The position numbers and the translations under genes were made by a program. This document shows positions 12,404 to 23,004 of a stretch of 64,000 nucleotides of DNA, one piece after another. The DNA is from Timema cristinae (lineage: Eukaryota; Arthropoda; Insecta; Phasmatodea; Timematidae), in assembly GCA_039000515.1 (NCBI GenBank), contig JBCFYV010001001.1, positions 636,171 through 700,170 on the forward strand, given 5' to 3'. The notes under the pieces are model-generated. The model was not told where the DNA came from, did no database searches, and saw nothing but the letters and a program-made list of their open reading frames with translations. Position 1 is the stretch's first letter. The number at the start of each line of letters is the position of its first letter.

Positions 12404-12664
12404 TTTGTTGTAAATGAAGCAGTGGAAGTCATCGTTGTGTTTCGGGATTGTCAATTTCCAACGTAGGGAAGATATCTTGTCATGCAACTTCCTTCTAAAA
12501 TAGAAAATATTTTTACGAAATTGTTCGTCAGAATAAGTCTAACAGGTATCCTGGAAATCCCTAACATGCCTCCGTTAAATCACAACAACTTTATTAGCCT
12601 CTTCTTCAAAATAGTCGTCGATAACGTCTAAATACGTGACAATCCGGTAGTCATGTAGCGCCAT
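12404..12664 (-). pseudogene. PIF/Harbinger transposase N-terminal relic (tentative)
   Basis: The minus strand reads in one frame from an ATG at 12664 to a stop near 12404, broken by two in-frame stops. The translation starts MALHDYRIV, has an acidic stretch DDYFEEEA, then YSDEQFRKNIFYFRRKLHD. That last piece resembles the segment of PIF/Harbinger transposases just before the nuclease domain, where an Arg-rich stretch leads to a SDEEFRRRFR-type motif. The catalytic DDE region is absent. Two Harbinger-type MITEs elsewhere in the window (44282 and 57403) make the family plausible here. Identification rests on a short motif and could be wrong; any product would be non-functional. Confidence 0.4.
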
Positions 12665-13521
12665 ATTTTCTTGACAACACAAAACAAAATAACAGATGTT
12701 TGACATCTCTATTGCTCATGCGCGCCGCGCTGGGCTAGCCCTGTGTATAAGGGATAGGAGTAAACCTATGTATAAGGGGTAGGAGTAAAGCAGAAGGCTG
12801 GTCGGGACCAACCTTTGGAATTACTCAAGCACGCGCCCGCGCGCTTGAGAATTACTCAGGAGCGCGCACGCGCGCTCGTCCTAGCAAGCAAATCAACCGT
12901 CCTCCGCCTTTACTCCTTCTCCGCCTTTACTCCTACTCGTTCTTGCATACGGGCCTTTCACTCTGATCTTCATTTCCCATTCCCACCGCGTCGCGCCGTT
13001 CCGGTAGCTCTTTGTTCCAGTTGGAAAATAATTACTACGAAAAATACGACGGGAATTCACGCGATCAAGGTTTTTAACCGTGTTTTAATGATAGATGAAT
13101 GGGTTTTTTTCGGCGTGTCTTACTACTGGTGTGAGCTATACGCATGTATTAATTACGTTAATTTTCTAGGGATGAGGTGGGTTGAATTTATAGGAAGTGT
13201 ACCCAAGAGTGGAAAACCAATTAGGTAAACCTGGCCGGTACCCGAACCCCTATCTTCCCGTCATTGGTAGTCCAGTATATTGTGAGAGTGACACCTTAGA
13301 CCATGAGTCCGCCGAAGCGGTCAAGAGGTACATGTTTTTTTTGAGGTGGTATAACAGCGTACTCTTTTCACTTATCGAAGCCAAATGTACTCTCTTTGAA
13401 ACGTTGCATAGTTATTGTATGGAAAACAAACATTGGTTGGCTTAGGTCCAGAACAAGTCAAAATTTTATTTTGATTGATTAATGTTATATATATTAAAAC
13501 TATTATTATTATTCAATGTTA
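12665..13521. other. GC-richer stretch with an unassigned 137-codon ORF
   Basis: Contains two direct 25-bp copies of a unit with core TATAAGGGATAGGAGTAAA (12740-12790), and GC-rich dyads around 12826-12880 (CTCAAGC...GCTTGAG). The plus-strand ORF at 12815-13228 is the longest in the window but begins inside these dyads, matches nothing I recognise and has no clear domain or signal peptide. A second ORF (13197-13445) overlaps its end. I do not call a gene. Confidence 0.35.
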
Positions 13522-13523
13522 TA

Positions 13524-14258
13524 CAGTCGGACTTGGTTATAGCGTCAGTGCCAAATAAATTTTGACGTTACGTCCGAGTGACATTATAAAAGAGGTACCG
13601 ACAGAACACTTTTAATAGCTTTTAAGGAAGGACATTTACAGTAGACTTCACTAATCCAAACTCACGGCATACTTCAGCCCTTTTCCGTCCACTTTCAGAT
13701 GCTCTAATGACACGTACATTCTCTTGAATAAACAGAACTTTTCTTTTTGCACTACAACTTGCCATGATTATAAACAATGTAGGCCTACGTACAACGACTA
13801 CCAAAACTAACGATGAACTTATAAAACACGTAAAAAACACCTTGGCTTTGAGCTTAGACGCGCACACGAGACAGTTCCATCCCGCTCAGTGACACTGAAG
13901 GAGGGTTAGTCCTCTCTTCATTTTGACCTTGAAGCGCCCACGATTCCCGCAACCCTCTCCTTGAGTTTGTTTTGCCATTAAGTCTATTATTAGACCAGCA
14001 CACTCCCAGCTTGCTATAAAATATACCTCTTAAGGAATTGGCCATTTTTATCAGGTTTTTTTTTTACATATACGTACATTTAAATACAATTTAAAGTAAA
14101 ATACACAAGAAGGTTTTGACCCTAAAACCGAGTGGCAGTGACGCTAAAACATAGATTTTTATAACGTTAATAGTTTACAGTTTGACCGGACTGCTGAAAA
14201 AATTACGCTACGTCCGAATTAACGCAATAGCCAAGGCCGTTATAACCAAGTTTGACTG
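13524..14258. mobile_element. Non-autonomous pogo/Tigger-type element
   Basis: Inverted termini CAGTCGGACTTGGTTATAGC (left) and, read from the right, CAGTCAAACTTGGTTATAAC, each flanked by TA (13522-13523 and 14259-14260). The termini match the CAGTCGGACTTGGTTATAACG-type ends of pogo/Tigger elements. At 735 bp it is far too short for a full transposase. It keeps an N-terminal DNA-binding coding fragment on the minus strand. Confidence 0.85.
13622..13765 (-). pseudogene. Truncated pogo/Tigger transposase: N-terminal helix-turn-helix only
   Basis: A 47-codon frame starting at ATG 13765: MASCSAKRKVLFIQENV, then RASESGRKRAEVCREFGLVK, then STVNVLP and a stop. This matches the N-terminal Psq/CENP-B-type helix-turn-helix of pogo/Tigger transposases, where ESG...ICREFGLxxSTV is the usual core. 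Translation would end right after the recognition helix, so the second CENP-B DNA-binding domain and the DDE catalytic domain are missing. A longer upstream in-frame extension exists (to 13867) but the ATG at 13765 fits the family start. It lies wholly inside the 13524-14258 element. Non-functional as a transposase; a DNA-binding peptide cannot be excluded. Confidence 0.75.
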
Positions 14259-14844
14259 TAGTTGATTTAAATAACCAATATACAACATTTTATATGCTAA
14301 ACTTTGCCCACTAAAAACATTGTTTTATTTAGGATGCTATTAATACATTTCTCTGATTGAATAAATAATTCCCTGTCATTTTACAGAAAGTTTTAAATTT
14401 CCTGACTTTCCAGGTTATCCATATTTTACCAGACTGTGGCCACCATGTATAAATAATAGACTTAAGTTATGTACTTTTTGTGATATTTACACTCAGTTTA
14501 GTAAGAATATAAAGAAAAGAATTATTAATACCCGACGTTCCATCTCCCCTCATCGTTTTTAGAAACTTCTTTTGTAGAATTCGGATATGGTAATCATAAT
14601 TAAGACTATCAACATGGACATGATTATTTCAATAAAATAGTTTATGTATATATAGATTAAAATTTCATTGTATATTTTGGAACAAACTGGTAATACATTG
14701 GATTAAAATCCCTTTCATCAACCTCCCCACCCCCCACCCCCCCTCAAACCAAAGATATTTCATTTTACTTTAATTTGGTTGGAAGATGGGAAGGAAATCA
14801 CAATTTTCTCCATTTACGATAGAAAGGATTTTTTTTTTTACAGT
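14259..14844. other. AT-rich stretch, nothing recognised
   Basis: No ORF, repeat family or RNA gene recognised between the Tigger-type element and the next inverted-repeat element. A short C-rich run lies near 14723-14742. Confidence 0.4.
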
Positions 14845-15770
14845 TTTGAAAGTTACTAAAACCATTTTACTATATCCATGCGTCATGTCATGTGATCTGC
14901 AAGTGTAACTTTTGATAAATATTATCCATACCTATAAAATAACAATAATAATATAGTAATATCATTGCTGACCAGAATTTTTTTTTTTTTTCTGAAAGTC
15001 TCTTTATACCCAAATCTTACTATTTTATTTTGAAGGTAGTACAAACAGTTTAGAAAGTAAATATTTAGAAAAATCAATTTTACCTAGTTTTTCTCGGTAT
15101 GGTTAGATTAAGATTGAAAGAGCGTTTTATACGATTTTTTTTTGTCAATATTGATAACATTTGACTGAAAATTGTTTTAGTATTTTTTTTAACGGTCATA
15201 TAATTGCTCATACCATTGTTGTCTTACTCTAAGTTAATAGGTACTATATTCTTTAAATTGAAAAATGACACCTGTGACCCTTGATTTAGTACAACAATGC
15301 TCTAACCACTGAGCTATCCAGGAGTCGACCTGTGCCCAGGGTCATCCTTCACTCATTCTTTAAGGCAGAGTCTGTGATGGACGCGAGAATATCGTCAGCT
15401 ACATATGAGTGATCAATTAAGAGATAAAGCAGCCACCTTCGATTCGGAGGGGGGGGGGGGGCTTCATGCCGTCAATAGTACATTTACAATCGTACAAATG
15501 CGCATATCATTATGGATTAAGTAGCCAAAATATTATATTTGATGATTAGGGTTATAGCCGCATCTAAATATTTTATTTAAATTGAAGGATTCTGGTGAAA
15601 GGTCCCTTTAGAAATTACTTTTTTTTCGGTCAACACTGATAACATTTTATTATAGTTATTTTATGGGTATTGATAATATCTATAAAAAGTGACAGCTTAG
15701 CATCGCATCACTTGACGTGTGAAGGTGGTTTTATTTTAATAACTTTCATTAACTGTACAAAAAAAATTCT
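14845..15770. mobile_element. Long-inverted-repeat element family D with tRNA-like core
   Basis: The segment 14845-14990 and the reverse complement of 15610-15770 align over about 150 bases. Shared words include AAAGTTACTAAAA, ATCTGCAAGTGTAAC and CATACCTATAAAATAACAAT on the left, with AAAGTTATTAAAA and ATACCCATAAAATAACTAT on the right arm read backwards. Between the arms lies a partial tRNA-like module (15290-15345, minus strand). Other pieces of the family occur near 27335, 46005, 50945 and 63755. Diverged; the exact ends were not resolved. Confidence 0.55.
15290..15345 (-). pseudogene. Partial tRNA-like sequence
   Basis: On the minus strand: CTCCTGGATAGCTCAGTGGT, then TAGAGCATTGTTGTAC. This is a tRNA D-arm with A box and part of the anticodon arm, but the B-box/T-arm half is not preserved. 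It is the same module as at 27474 and in the 33368-33633 foldback. Not a functional tRNA gene. Confidence 0.7.
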
Positions 15771-16452
15771 ATTTATACTCTGATTTTAGTAGGAAGTCCT
15801 TCTTGAAAGGCCAAAATACTTTATATTCTGCAGAATTTTGATACGAAATAGGGTCTTCCAAAACGGGCTTACTACGATAGCCGGAATATAAATTGGACTC
15901 TACTAATACTTGGATTTTAACCCTTCCTTTTAAATGACGCAATGGTGAATTTTAATTCCATAGTTTTATCAAAATAAACTTATGAAAGGGGAACGTAGGT
16001 ATGTTATATTGCTTTGGTGTACGGATTCGGGCTGTTTTTCAACACTAACCATTTTCAATGCCACGCGCTTTTTTTTTAACTTTTATATAAGACAATATGT
16101 TGTTTATAAAAGAGAATATCCGGTCAAAGTCGATGCACTTAAAAAAATACAAATATAGTAATTTCTTTATTTGCACAAGTGTTGCATTTTTATTTTATTT
16201 TAATAATTATTGCATTCATTTTTATGAATAGAACAATATTATAATATAATACCTATTATTATTATTTACAAAGGCATTCCATTACATGTTTTACTTAATT
16301 TTCGTGTTGCTGTTAAAACCATATTAATGTAAAGTATGTATTAGCGTTGCGTATTCGTGAGTTTTTTTAATAACAATAATTTAGTGTAGATTATAATTTT
16401 TTTCCAATTTTCCTAAAAATTATCTAATATTATTTTATTGGCTCATATTACC
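15771..16452. other. AT-rich stretch, nothing recognised
   Basis: Strongly AT-rich, no ORF or repeat family recognised. Confidence 0.45.
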
Positions 16453-16728
16453 TCAAGTGGTCGCATTGTCTAACCGCTGGCGGGGAGATCGGGGTTCAAA
16501 TCCCTCCTGGGTGTGTTGGGGAGATTACCGATGCCAAGGAGAGCGGTGTTCAAATCTTGGTCAGGTGTGCTGAAGGTAGTTTTCCAAAATGGTTTTCCAA
16601 TCTCTCTCAACGCAAATTCGGGTACACTTCCTCTAATCAACTTTCCTCATCCCTAACTCATTAACGTAATTAGTACATATACGTATAACCCGAACGAGTA
16701 GTAAAATGCGGTACTAAATTAAAAAAAA
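16453..16728 (+). mobile_element. SINE-B-like copy with duplicated B-box region
   Basis: Ends with the shared tail (CGTATAACCCGAACGAGTAG, AATGCGGTACTAAATT, A-rich). The head is unusual: two successive B-box-like segments, GGGGTTCAAATCCC and GTGTTCAAATCTTGG, about 50 bases apart, each followed by GTGTG(T)TG-type sequence. This suggests a partial internal duplication of the head. Confidence 0.8.
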
Positions 16729-17315
16729 GTAAAATGTCATCAATTTTGACCACAAATAGAAATTTGTGTTTATTCTTTAAGGCCCTTCCTATGAAAATTG
16801 GACTGTAATATATCTTCTCCTGCTCTGTTCTGTGTGTGTGACACACTGAATGTTAACTTGTTAATAATGGGAGTCGTAACAAATTGTTGGCAACAGTGTG
16901 AACTGCTCAGACGCTCTTTGAGTAATAAACCCCCTTCCTACTATTTAACATATTTGATAATAAAAAAAGGGCAACGTTTGTTTACTGAACACGTAGATGA
17001 TTCAGAAACTTAGTTTATTTCTGTCAAAATATGTAGCAGACATTAGTGGCGAGCTAGAGACGAGTAACACCTGTTTCCGCAGTAAATAAGATTTGAATTT
17101 AGAACGTCTCATTGTAACAATCGCGACTTGCGCGTGCGAAAAGGGAAAAGAACGATTTATTTGCTTACCCAACATCAGGGTGAAAAATTCACTTTTTCTG
17201 GGAGGTTTTCTCGATGGTTAAAATGAATTGTAATAATGTCGTTTAGTTGCGTGGCGTGACCTTTTGTAATGTGCTACCAGATACCTGTTTTTTAAAGCAT
17301 TCACCTTTACCCAAC
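16729..17315. other. Unassigned stretch
   Basis: The ORF at 16798-17013 (+) has no recognised domain. A motif CCTATGAAAATTGGACTGTA near 16788 recurs elsewhere (27990, 36840, 63715) and may mark the edge of a dispersed repeat. Confidence 0.35.
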
Positions 17316-17317
17316 TA

Positions 17318-17545
17318 CAGTAGCCCCATGGCTTCTTTGGTGCTGACTGACAGCTCACAGCTGACTTCTGACAGGTAACATTTAGGAATATACCTACATT
17401 TTGACCGTCAGAAGTGACAGCTGCTAAACAAATGTTCTTGCAGATCATATGGTTCGGCGTAGGGATACATAATTTGGTCTGGTAACTTTTCAAAGCTTTT
17501 AGCTGTGACCTGTCATTCAGCACCAAAGAACCAATGGGGCTACTG
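17318..17545. mobile_element. 228-bp MITE, Tc1/mariner-like ends
   Basis: Terminal inverted repeats of about 28 bases, CAGTAGCCCCATGGCTTCTT on the left and, read from the right, CAGTAGCCCCATTGGTTCTT. It is flanked by TA on both sides (17316-17317 and 17546-17547). The minus-strand ORF across it is a consequence of the fold and not a gene. Internal sequence (AAGTGACAGCTG...GGTAACTTTT) is shared with repeats near 39420 and 50670. Confidence 0.85.
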
Positions 17546-17599
17546 TACTAAAACGCACAGCCCAAACGGGTACGTTTGTTTACCTTAAAAGCATTGTCG

Positions 17600-18155
17600 G
17601 TTCTAAAGGGGAGGGGGGCATGGGGGCGATATCCCCCCCCCCAAAAAAAAAATTAAAAAATATTGAGACTAATCCCTTAATGTTGTAAAGAATGACAAAC
17701 ACCTCCCTCTCCCTATATCCGACATGAGCTAACCAATAACACTTTCACCTTAGCTCTAACGTGTAGAAAACAAGTGGCTTAGAACTAAAATTCTCCATTA
17801 AGTTTATGATAACTAATGAACTGTTTTTAAAATTAATATTATATTAATACCCACTAATATATTTCAGGTCCACGTACAAATTTATTACTTTTATTGTGAT
17901 AGTGACTTTTAGTTTGTTTGTTTTTAAATAAAATTACAAATTTGTTACCTAATCAAAATTATGTTTTTTCTTACAAGTTTTATTTCTATTAATAACATTT
18001 TTAACTAATTTTTTTTATAAACTAGTAATATTACTATTATTAAAATTATTATAAAAAATGTTGACTAATTAAAATGATTAAATTTATACTCGAAGGAGCT
18101 TTATAAAAACCAATCGCCTCCCCCCCTCGACAGCAGACCCTGGATCCGCCCTTGC
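17600..18155. mobile_element. Possible hAT-type element, decayed
   Basis: The right end, read from the minus strand, is CAAGGGCGGATCCAGGGTC, close to the CAGGGGCGGATCCAG-type termini of hAT MITEs. The matching left end is not clear: only a G-rich then C-rich segment at 17610-17642. No 8-bp duplication seen. Confidence 0.35.
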
Positions 18156-19765
18156 TTGAAAGGTGGAAAGAGCTTACCTTGCTTGGTCCCACTATGGTGC
18201 AGGTTATAATATAGGGCCATAGTGTAATATGAGAAGATAAGATTGATACCTTTCAGGGTGAACGGAGTGTACCTAGACGCAGTGAAAACAAAAAGTTACT
18301 AAATTTAATAATCACCGGCAAAAAGAGAGCAACTATTGCAACTGTTTGATAACTTTTAATTTGATAACGTGTCAAATTAATAATTATAATACAGTATGTT
18401 TGCTCGCTCTCGTTCCCCGAGTTTTCCTTATAACTTTCAAACTAATTGACGTAAGGTAATTGGTGTATGAGAAGCGTTCAGGGGCTGAGAACGAGTGGAA
18501 CACCCTCTATAACAAGAAGATAGGCCCCAGTGTCGGAATTCGCGGGAAGGGTTGTTTTTATTCACCACACATAGAACCTTTTTTTTTTCTACTAATTTTA
18601 GGAAATCTTGAGTCACTTGTTTCATCCAAATTTGACTCAATTTGTACCTTAGATCCGCCATCTTGGATTTTTTTTAAAAGTTTTGGACCTTTCTGATAAA
18701 TACTGCATACTCCCTCCATAGCGTCAATTACAAACTTTAGTTCTCTAGGAATTAATTTGTACGCTACGTCCACCATTTGTATGCTCCATCATGGATTTTT
18801 CAAGTTTCTGATTGGTCTCATAACGTCCATACCAATTTTCGTCTCCCCAAGGTATATGGAGACGGAGAAAAGAGTCCTGGAAATAAAGACACTGAATAGA
18901 GGTTTAGTTCCAAACTAATTTATCTTAGTTATATGATTTTAAATCTTATCTGCTAGTTGCTGATCAGGGGGTACCAAGTTAACCCATATGGTACTAAAAT
19001 AAGAACTCTGTTATAAACCCACAAACCATGAACAAATATCACAATATCATCAATTTCAAATATGACATCTTTTTAAATAAATGAGTTATTTATTTTAGTC
19101 CCATTTTCCCTTTAGCTGTGTTTAAAATTAGGTTCACATAACACAGCAAAATCCATACGTATAACGGGACATTAATTTTGTTTTGAGTAATGTATAAATA
19201 GCATGTCGGTAATGGATTCCTTAATACACTTTATTATTTGTCACGTTTGCAGTGCTACCGTGGCTAGATCAATAAGAAATGAAATGAAAGCAAGGTTCTT
19301 TTAAACTAGAGGCTTTATTCTCTTTCCGATGAAAACAATATTATAATTATGGATGTTTTGTGTTTGATTGAAAAGCGTGTTGTATAATGAATAAGTTTAA
19401 TTTAAATAAAAGGTCATCGTATGTTTATTTTACCAAATCGATATCATCGATTCAGGGTGGTACTCCTATTTTAGACCGATATTATAATCTTATATGGTAA
19501 AAATCTCGTCTGGACAAAATTATTTATGTTTTTTGGCGTTCTTAAATTATTTCGAGCGTTTTAAATTATTCCCATAGTGGTTTCTAGATTCATTTGGGAC
19601 CATTTTCTTGCTCTAAATGTTTGATGGGTTTTTTTGGGAACATATATCAAACCAGGGATGGGGATCTTGCGGCCTTTTGAGGGGTTCGTTTTGCGGTCTT
19701 TTTGCATATTTTGTCAATTATGTTTTTTTTTCTTCGCTTATAAATAATCTATAGTAATAAAATGA
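18156..19765. other. Mostly unassigned; dispersed repeat L at the left
   Basis: 18165-18300 resembles 48450-48580: CACTATGGTGCAG, CCATAGTGTAAT and AAGATAAGA recur in the same order. The rest, including overlapping ORFs at 18437-18776, shows no recognisable domain. Confidence 0.4.
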
Positions 19766-19903
19766 AATGTGGGGAATGCCAGGCTTCCACCGTGGTTCGG
19801 ATTCCACGTTAAACTGTAGGTCCTCCATTTCATCTCACAATCACCCTACCATTACACGTTAGCGTAAGTGCGTATAACCCGAACGGGTAGTAAGACGTTG
19901 TGC

Positions 19904-19951
<48 letters not shown>
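19766..19951 (+). mobile_element. SINE-A copy, 5'-truncated
   Basis: Begins at the internal point AATGTGGGGAATGCCAGG, continues through GTTCGGATTCCACGTTAAAC and the shared tail, and ends with about 14 TAA repeats. The truncation point is almost the same as in the 36165 copy. Confidence 0.9.
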
Positions 19952-19953
<2 letters not shown>

Positions 19954-20432
19954 GGGAGTGTTTGTCTGTGTGTGCGCGATGCCCAGCCAAATCTACGGCA
20001 CGCAGAGATCTGAAATTTTTAACATAGTTTTAAGAAAATATTTTGAAATCTTGTTTAGAATTACGTTTCAGAGATAACGTTTCCATTTGAAATCGGGCAC
20101 CATAGGGGGGGGGGGGGGGGCGAACTTATATAATTCCTATACCATAGTGTGTCATCGACAACGCCGTGCAAGATTGCCAGTTTACAATAATTTTTAGTTA
20201 CCATACTTTCTTAAACGTTTATTTTAACTAACTAAACTAAAAAATACCCTTGTTTTTAAAGCATTTAAACAATAACAGCTCTTATCGCCCTAGATATGGT
20301 TGGTGCACTATCATCATATTTTGACAAAACTTAGTGCAACTTACATAAAGTGTGCGGGTTGATGGGGAATCTGTCAAGTGACATTGGCCCTTCTAATGCC
20401 AAAAGGTTCCCCACCCATGCTTCAAGGGGTTT
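19952..20432. other. Unassigned stretch with a 16-base G run
   Basis: G run at 20105-20120. No ORF or family recognised. The target-site copy for the next SINE lies at 20421-20432. Confidence 0.45.
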
Positions 20433-20685
20433 ACCCGCCTCGGTGGCGTAGTTGGCTAACGCGCTTGTCGTGTTTAGCTCGACTGCTGAGGACGGGGAGA
20501 TCGAGGTTCGAATCTCGGTTGGGAGAACTGGGTGGTTTTTCCTAAATGGTTTTCCTCTCTACATCCACGCAAATGCGGGTTCACTTCCTCTAATTAAACC
20601 TTCCCAATTCCTAATCCATTAGCGTAATTAGTACTTAAAGCGTATAAACCGAATGGGTAGTAAGACGCGGTGCTAAATATTATTA
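20433..20685 (+). mobile_element. SINE-B copy, full length, with target-site duplication
   Basis: Flanked by a perfect 12-bp duplication TTCAAGGGGTTT (20421-20432 and 20686-20697). Head CCCGCCTCGGTGGCGTAGTT with A-box-like TAGTTGGCTAACGCG, B-box-like GAGGTTCGAATCTCGG, then ACGCAAATGCGGGTTCACTT and the shared tail. A good reference copy for the family. Confidence 0.95.
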
Positions 20686-20697
20686 TTCAAGGGGTTT

Positions 20698-21015
20698 GCA
20701 TGGGTAGCTGAGATATTTATTACCTATCAGATGTTGCACTCAGGTTAGCTATTGGCAAAACTTTCATTCAGTACACGAGTCTGGTCTTTACTGGCATAAA
20801 CACAAAACTATTTTCTATGACCTTCTACATAGTCGACGTAGTTTAAAAGTTGAAAATTTCCACTCCGAAAGGTCCAAAAATCCACATATTTCGGTTGATT
20901 ATTAGGACCTTTAGCTCGGGAAACGAAAGGTGATTGGCATAGGAGTGTAGAATGGATGTTTGTGAATCGAATGATGTCATTTAATAGAGCGGGTAACAAC
21001 CTATTGTATTGTCCT
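20698..21015 (+). repeat. Dispersed repeat family F, copy 2
   Basis: 20818-21015 aligns with 7200-7415 (TTTCCACTC, TTAGGACCT, GAATGGAT, AATGATGTC, TTTAATAG in order). 20698-20817 is unassigned. The minus-strand ORF at 20808-20999 is not a recognised protein. Confidence 0.6.
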
Positions 21016-22060
21016 TCTGTCTTGTTCTCTTACTGTCGGACAGCTCGACAGCAACTATTCTAGTGTCTTAAATTTGTATTTATATCTTAACTTAACCTAA
21101 ATCATAGTTTAAAATGAGCGAATGGAATTGCAATAGAAAAGTGAGAAAATGATATAGCAAATCAAAGGTTCATTTCCCCTGCCTAGATATCAGGACTGGC
21201 TCAAGGGTAGCTATGTAACCGATGCTGTGTGGTAAATAAATTACATTAAACAAATATTTGCTTTGTTAAAACCCCTAATTTTATTTTTTATCCTCTCGAA
21301 TCGTTAGTGAAATTCGAATCTTGTCGATGTCGAAATATGTCATATTTAGTGAGATATTCCAAATATCTTCATAACCTATCACAGTTTTCTTATTCCTTCA
21401 AAATGTTCACAAGATGCGAAGGCTATTGTGCGTGCGTGTCAAACGCGAAGCGAAGTAGATCATACCTTTGACTTCATTTCGAAGCTTCGCACATTCCTAG
21501 AAACTTCACAAATACGGACTCTAGTTCGCGTTCCCCTGCGACTCGCCCTTAAGACGCCCCTGTGGCCGAGATTTAGACAACTTTGGGAGGCGATGTTTAA
21601 AGAAAAAAAGTTGGACGGATCCCCCGCCCACCCCTCCTTTAGTCCAAACCCTTGCAAATGCGCATTTAACGGCGTCACTATCTAACGTTTGTTCACTGAA
21701 TTTCTATTACGTAATTAACCTCGATGGTAATGCGATAAATTACATTAGACATTTTCTAGCACTATTTTTCTCTATCTATTTGTGAATTCTTCCGCCCTGA
21801 GTGTTATTTTCGCGGTATATATATATTTAAATACTTCATTATTTGATAAAGATATACCATTAAAATTGAACTCGCGTTTGGATACCTAACGTGTTTGTAT
21901 ATCGGTGTTCTTTTTTATATAAATTTTTTTCCCTGTAAGTTACCGAAACGAAACTAACTTTGGTGCGCATGTGTCCTCTTCTTACAGCGCAGGTGTTAGT
22001 TATTTATATAGAAGACACTCCAAAATTTATAAGCTTTCTTCCCTCCCTACCTTCTCACCC
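21016..22060. other. Unassigned; CpG-richer segment at 21421-21690
   Basis: 21421-21690 is open on both strands (72 and 85 codons) and is less AT-rich, with several CGAAGC words and a short dyad at TTCGAAGCTTCG. No protein family recognised. The rest is AT-rich. Confidence 0.35.
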
Positions 22061-22540
22061 TCTTCCTCATTTCCCCCCCTCCTCAACCAACATCTTCCAT
22101 CGCGTGCAAGGAAGGGTAACGCTAAAGCTTATATAGAACGCAGTAAACATTGTTCATCGACCGTACCCCCTCCCCCCGGCCGAACAGGCGTTAAAAGTGG
22201 GTGGTCGGAGGGTTAGGGGATGCATGTGAAAGGGTCACGATTTTCCTGGGGGGTCGTTATCTCTTGAGTAGAAAATATAAAGTAGTGCGTCCATCCTTCC
22301 TTGCGGTGATGAGGCGGTGCGCGCACACTAGCGTTTTCTTACTAGGGTTTCTACTCGCGAATACCTACCCCCTCACAGCCCTTATCCTCTCCCCCTCCCC
22401 ATTCTCCACTTGGCTCGTCCGCCATCTTTAGGGTAATGACGGGGTGGGTTGGTGGGTGACCCTCCCTTTTCGCGCGTTCTCTCGGAGGGTGCTGTGCAAC
22501 ACTTGACTAAACGCCCGCACTATTTGGGGGAACACTAAGA
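22061..22540. other. GC/CpG-rich block
   Basis: Pyrimidine-rich and CpG-containing, in contrast to its surroundings. Short ORFs (21971-22216, 22201-22431) have no domain. Such blocks can be promoter-associated islands, but no core promoter, exon or splice pattern could be defended. Confidence 0.4.
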
Positions 22541-23004
22541 AGCGTTGCCTGCGTTTAGAAATCCTGGATTATCCATGAAATGGTTGGATATTTTTTAAGA
22601 TTGTTTCCACCAAAATGTAACATAAAGTTCTGACTAATTTAAAAGTTTGAATTTTAAGTTTTTAAGATTTTTAAATATGTGTAATAATATACATAAAACC
22701 TTGTAAAACAATCCCATATTATCTGAAAATATTCTGTTGTGACTTGTGACCCTATCAAAACACGACTTAGGAAGGCTAACTCTAGGTTTATAAACCTTTT
22801 GCTTTAATCCCATAAGTAAACATTTTCGTTAAAGAGTCGTTAAATTAAAAGCCAGCAACTTTAAACTCAAAATACAAACATTTTAACGGGTCAGACCTGT
22901 TAATAATTTTTGCCTAAATTTTGTTGAAAACAATATTTAAAAATATCAAAAACTTAATATATATTGCGGGATTTATAAACGTCTGCAGCACGTGTAGCAG
23001 TCTG
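22541..23004. other. AT-rich stretch, nothing recognised
   Basis: No ORF or repeat family identified. Confidence 0.45.

Noticed and set aside
12815..13228. Longest ORF in the window (137 codons) as a gene
   Set aside because: It starts in GC-rich dyad sequence, has no recognisable domain and overlaps another frame. Length alone is expected by chance in a GC-richer patch.
17600..18155. Complete hAT MITE
   Set aside because: Only the right end is convincing; no matching left end or 8-bp duplication was found, so it is listed with low confidence.
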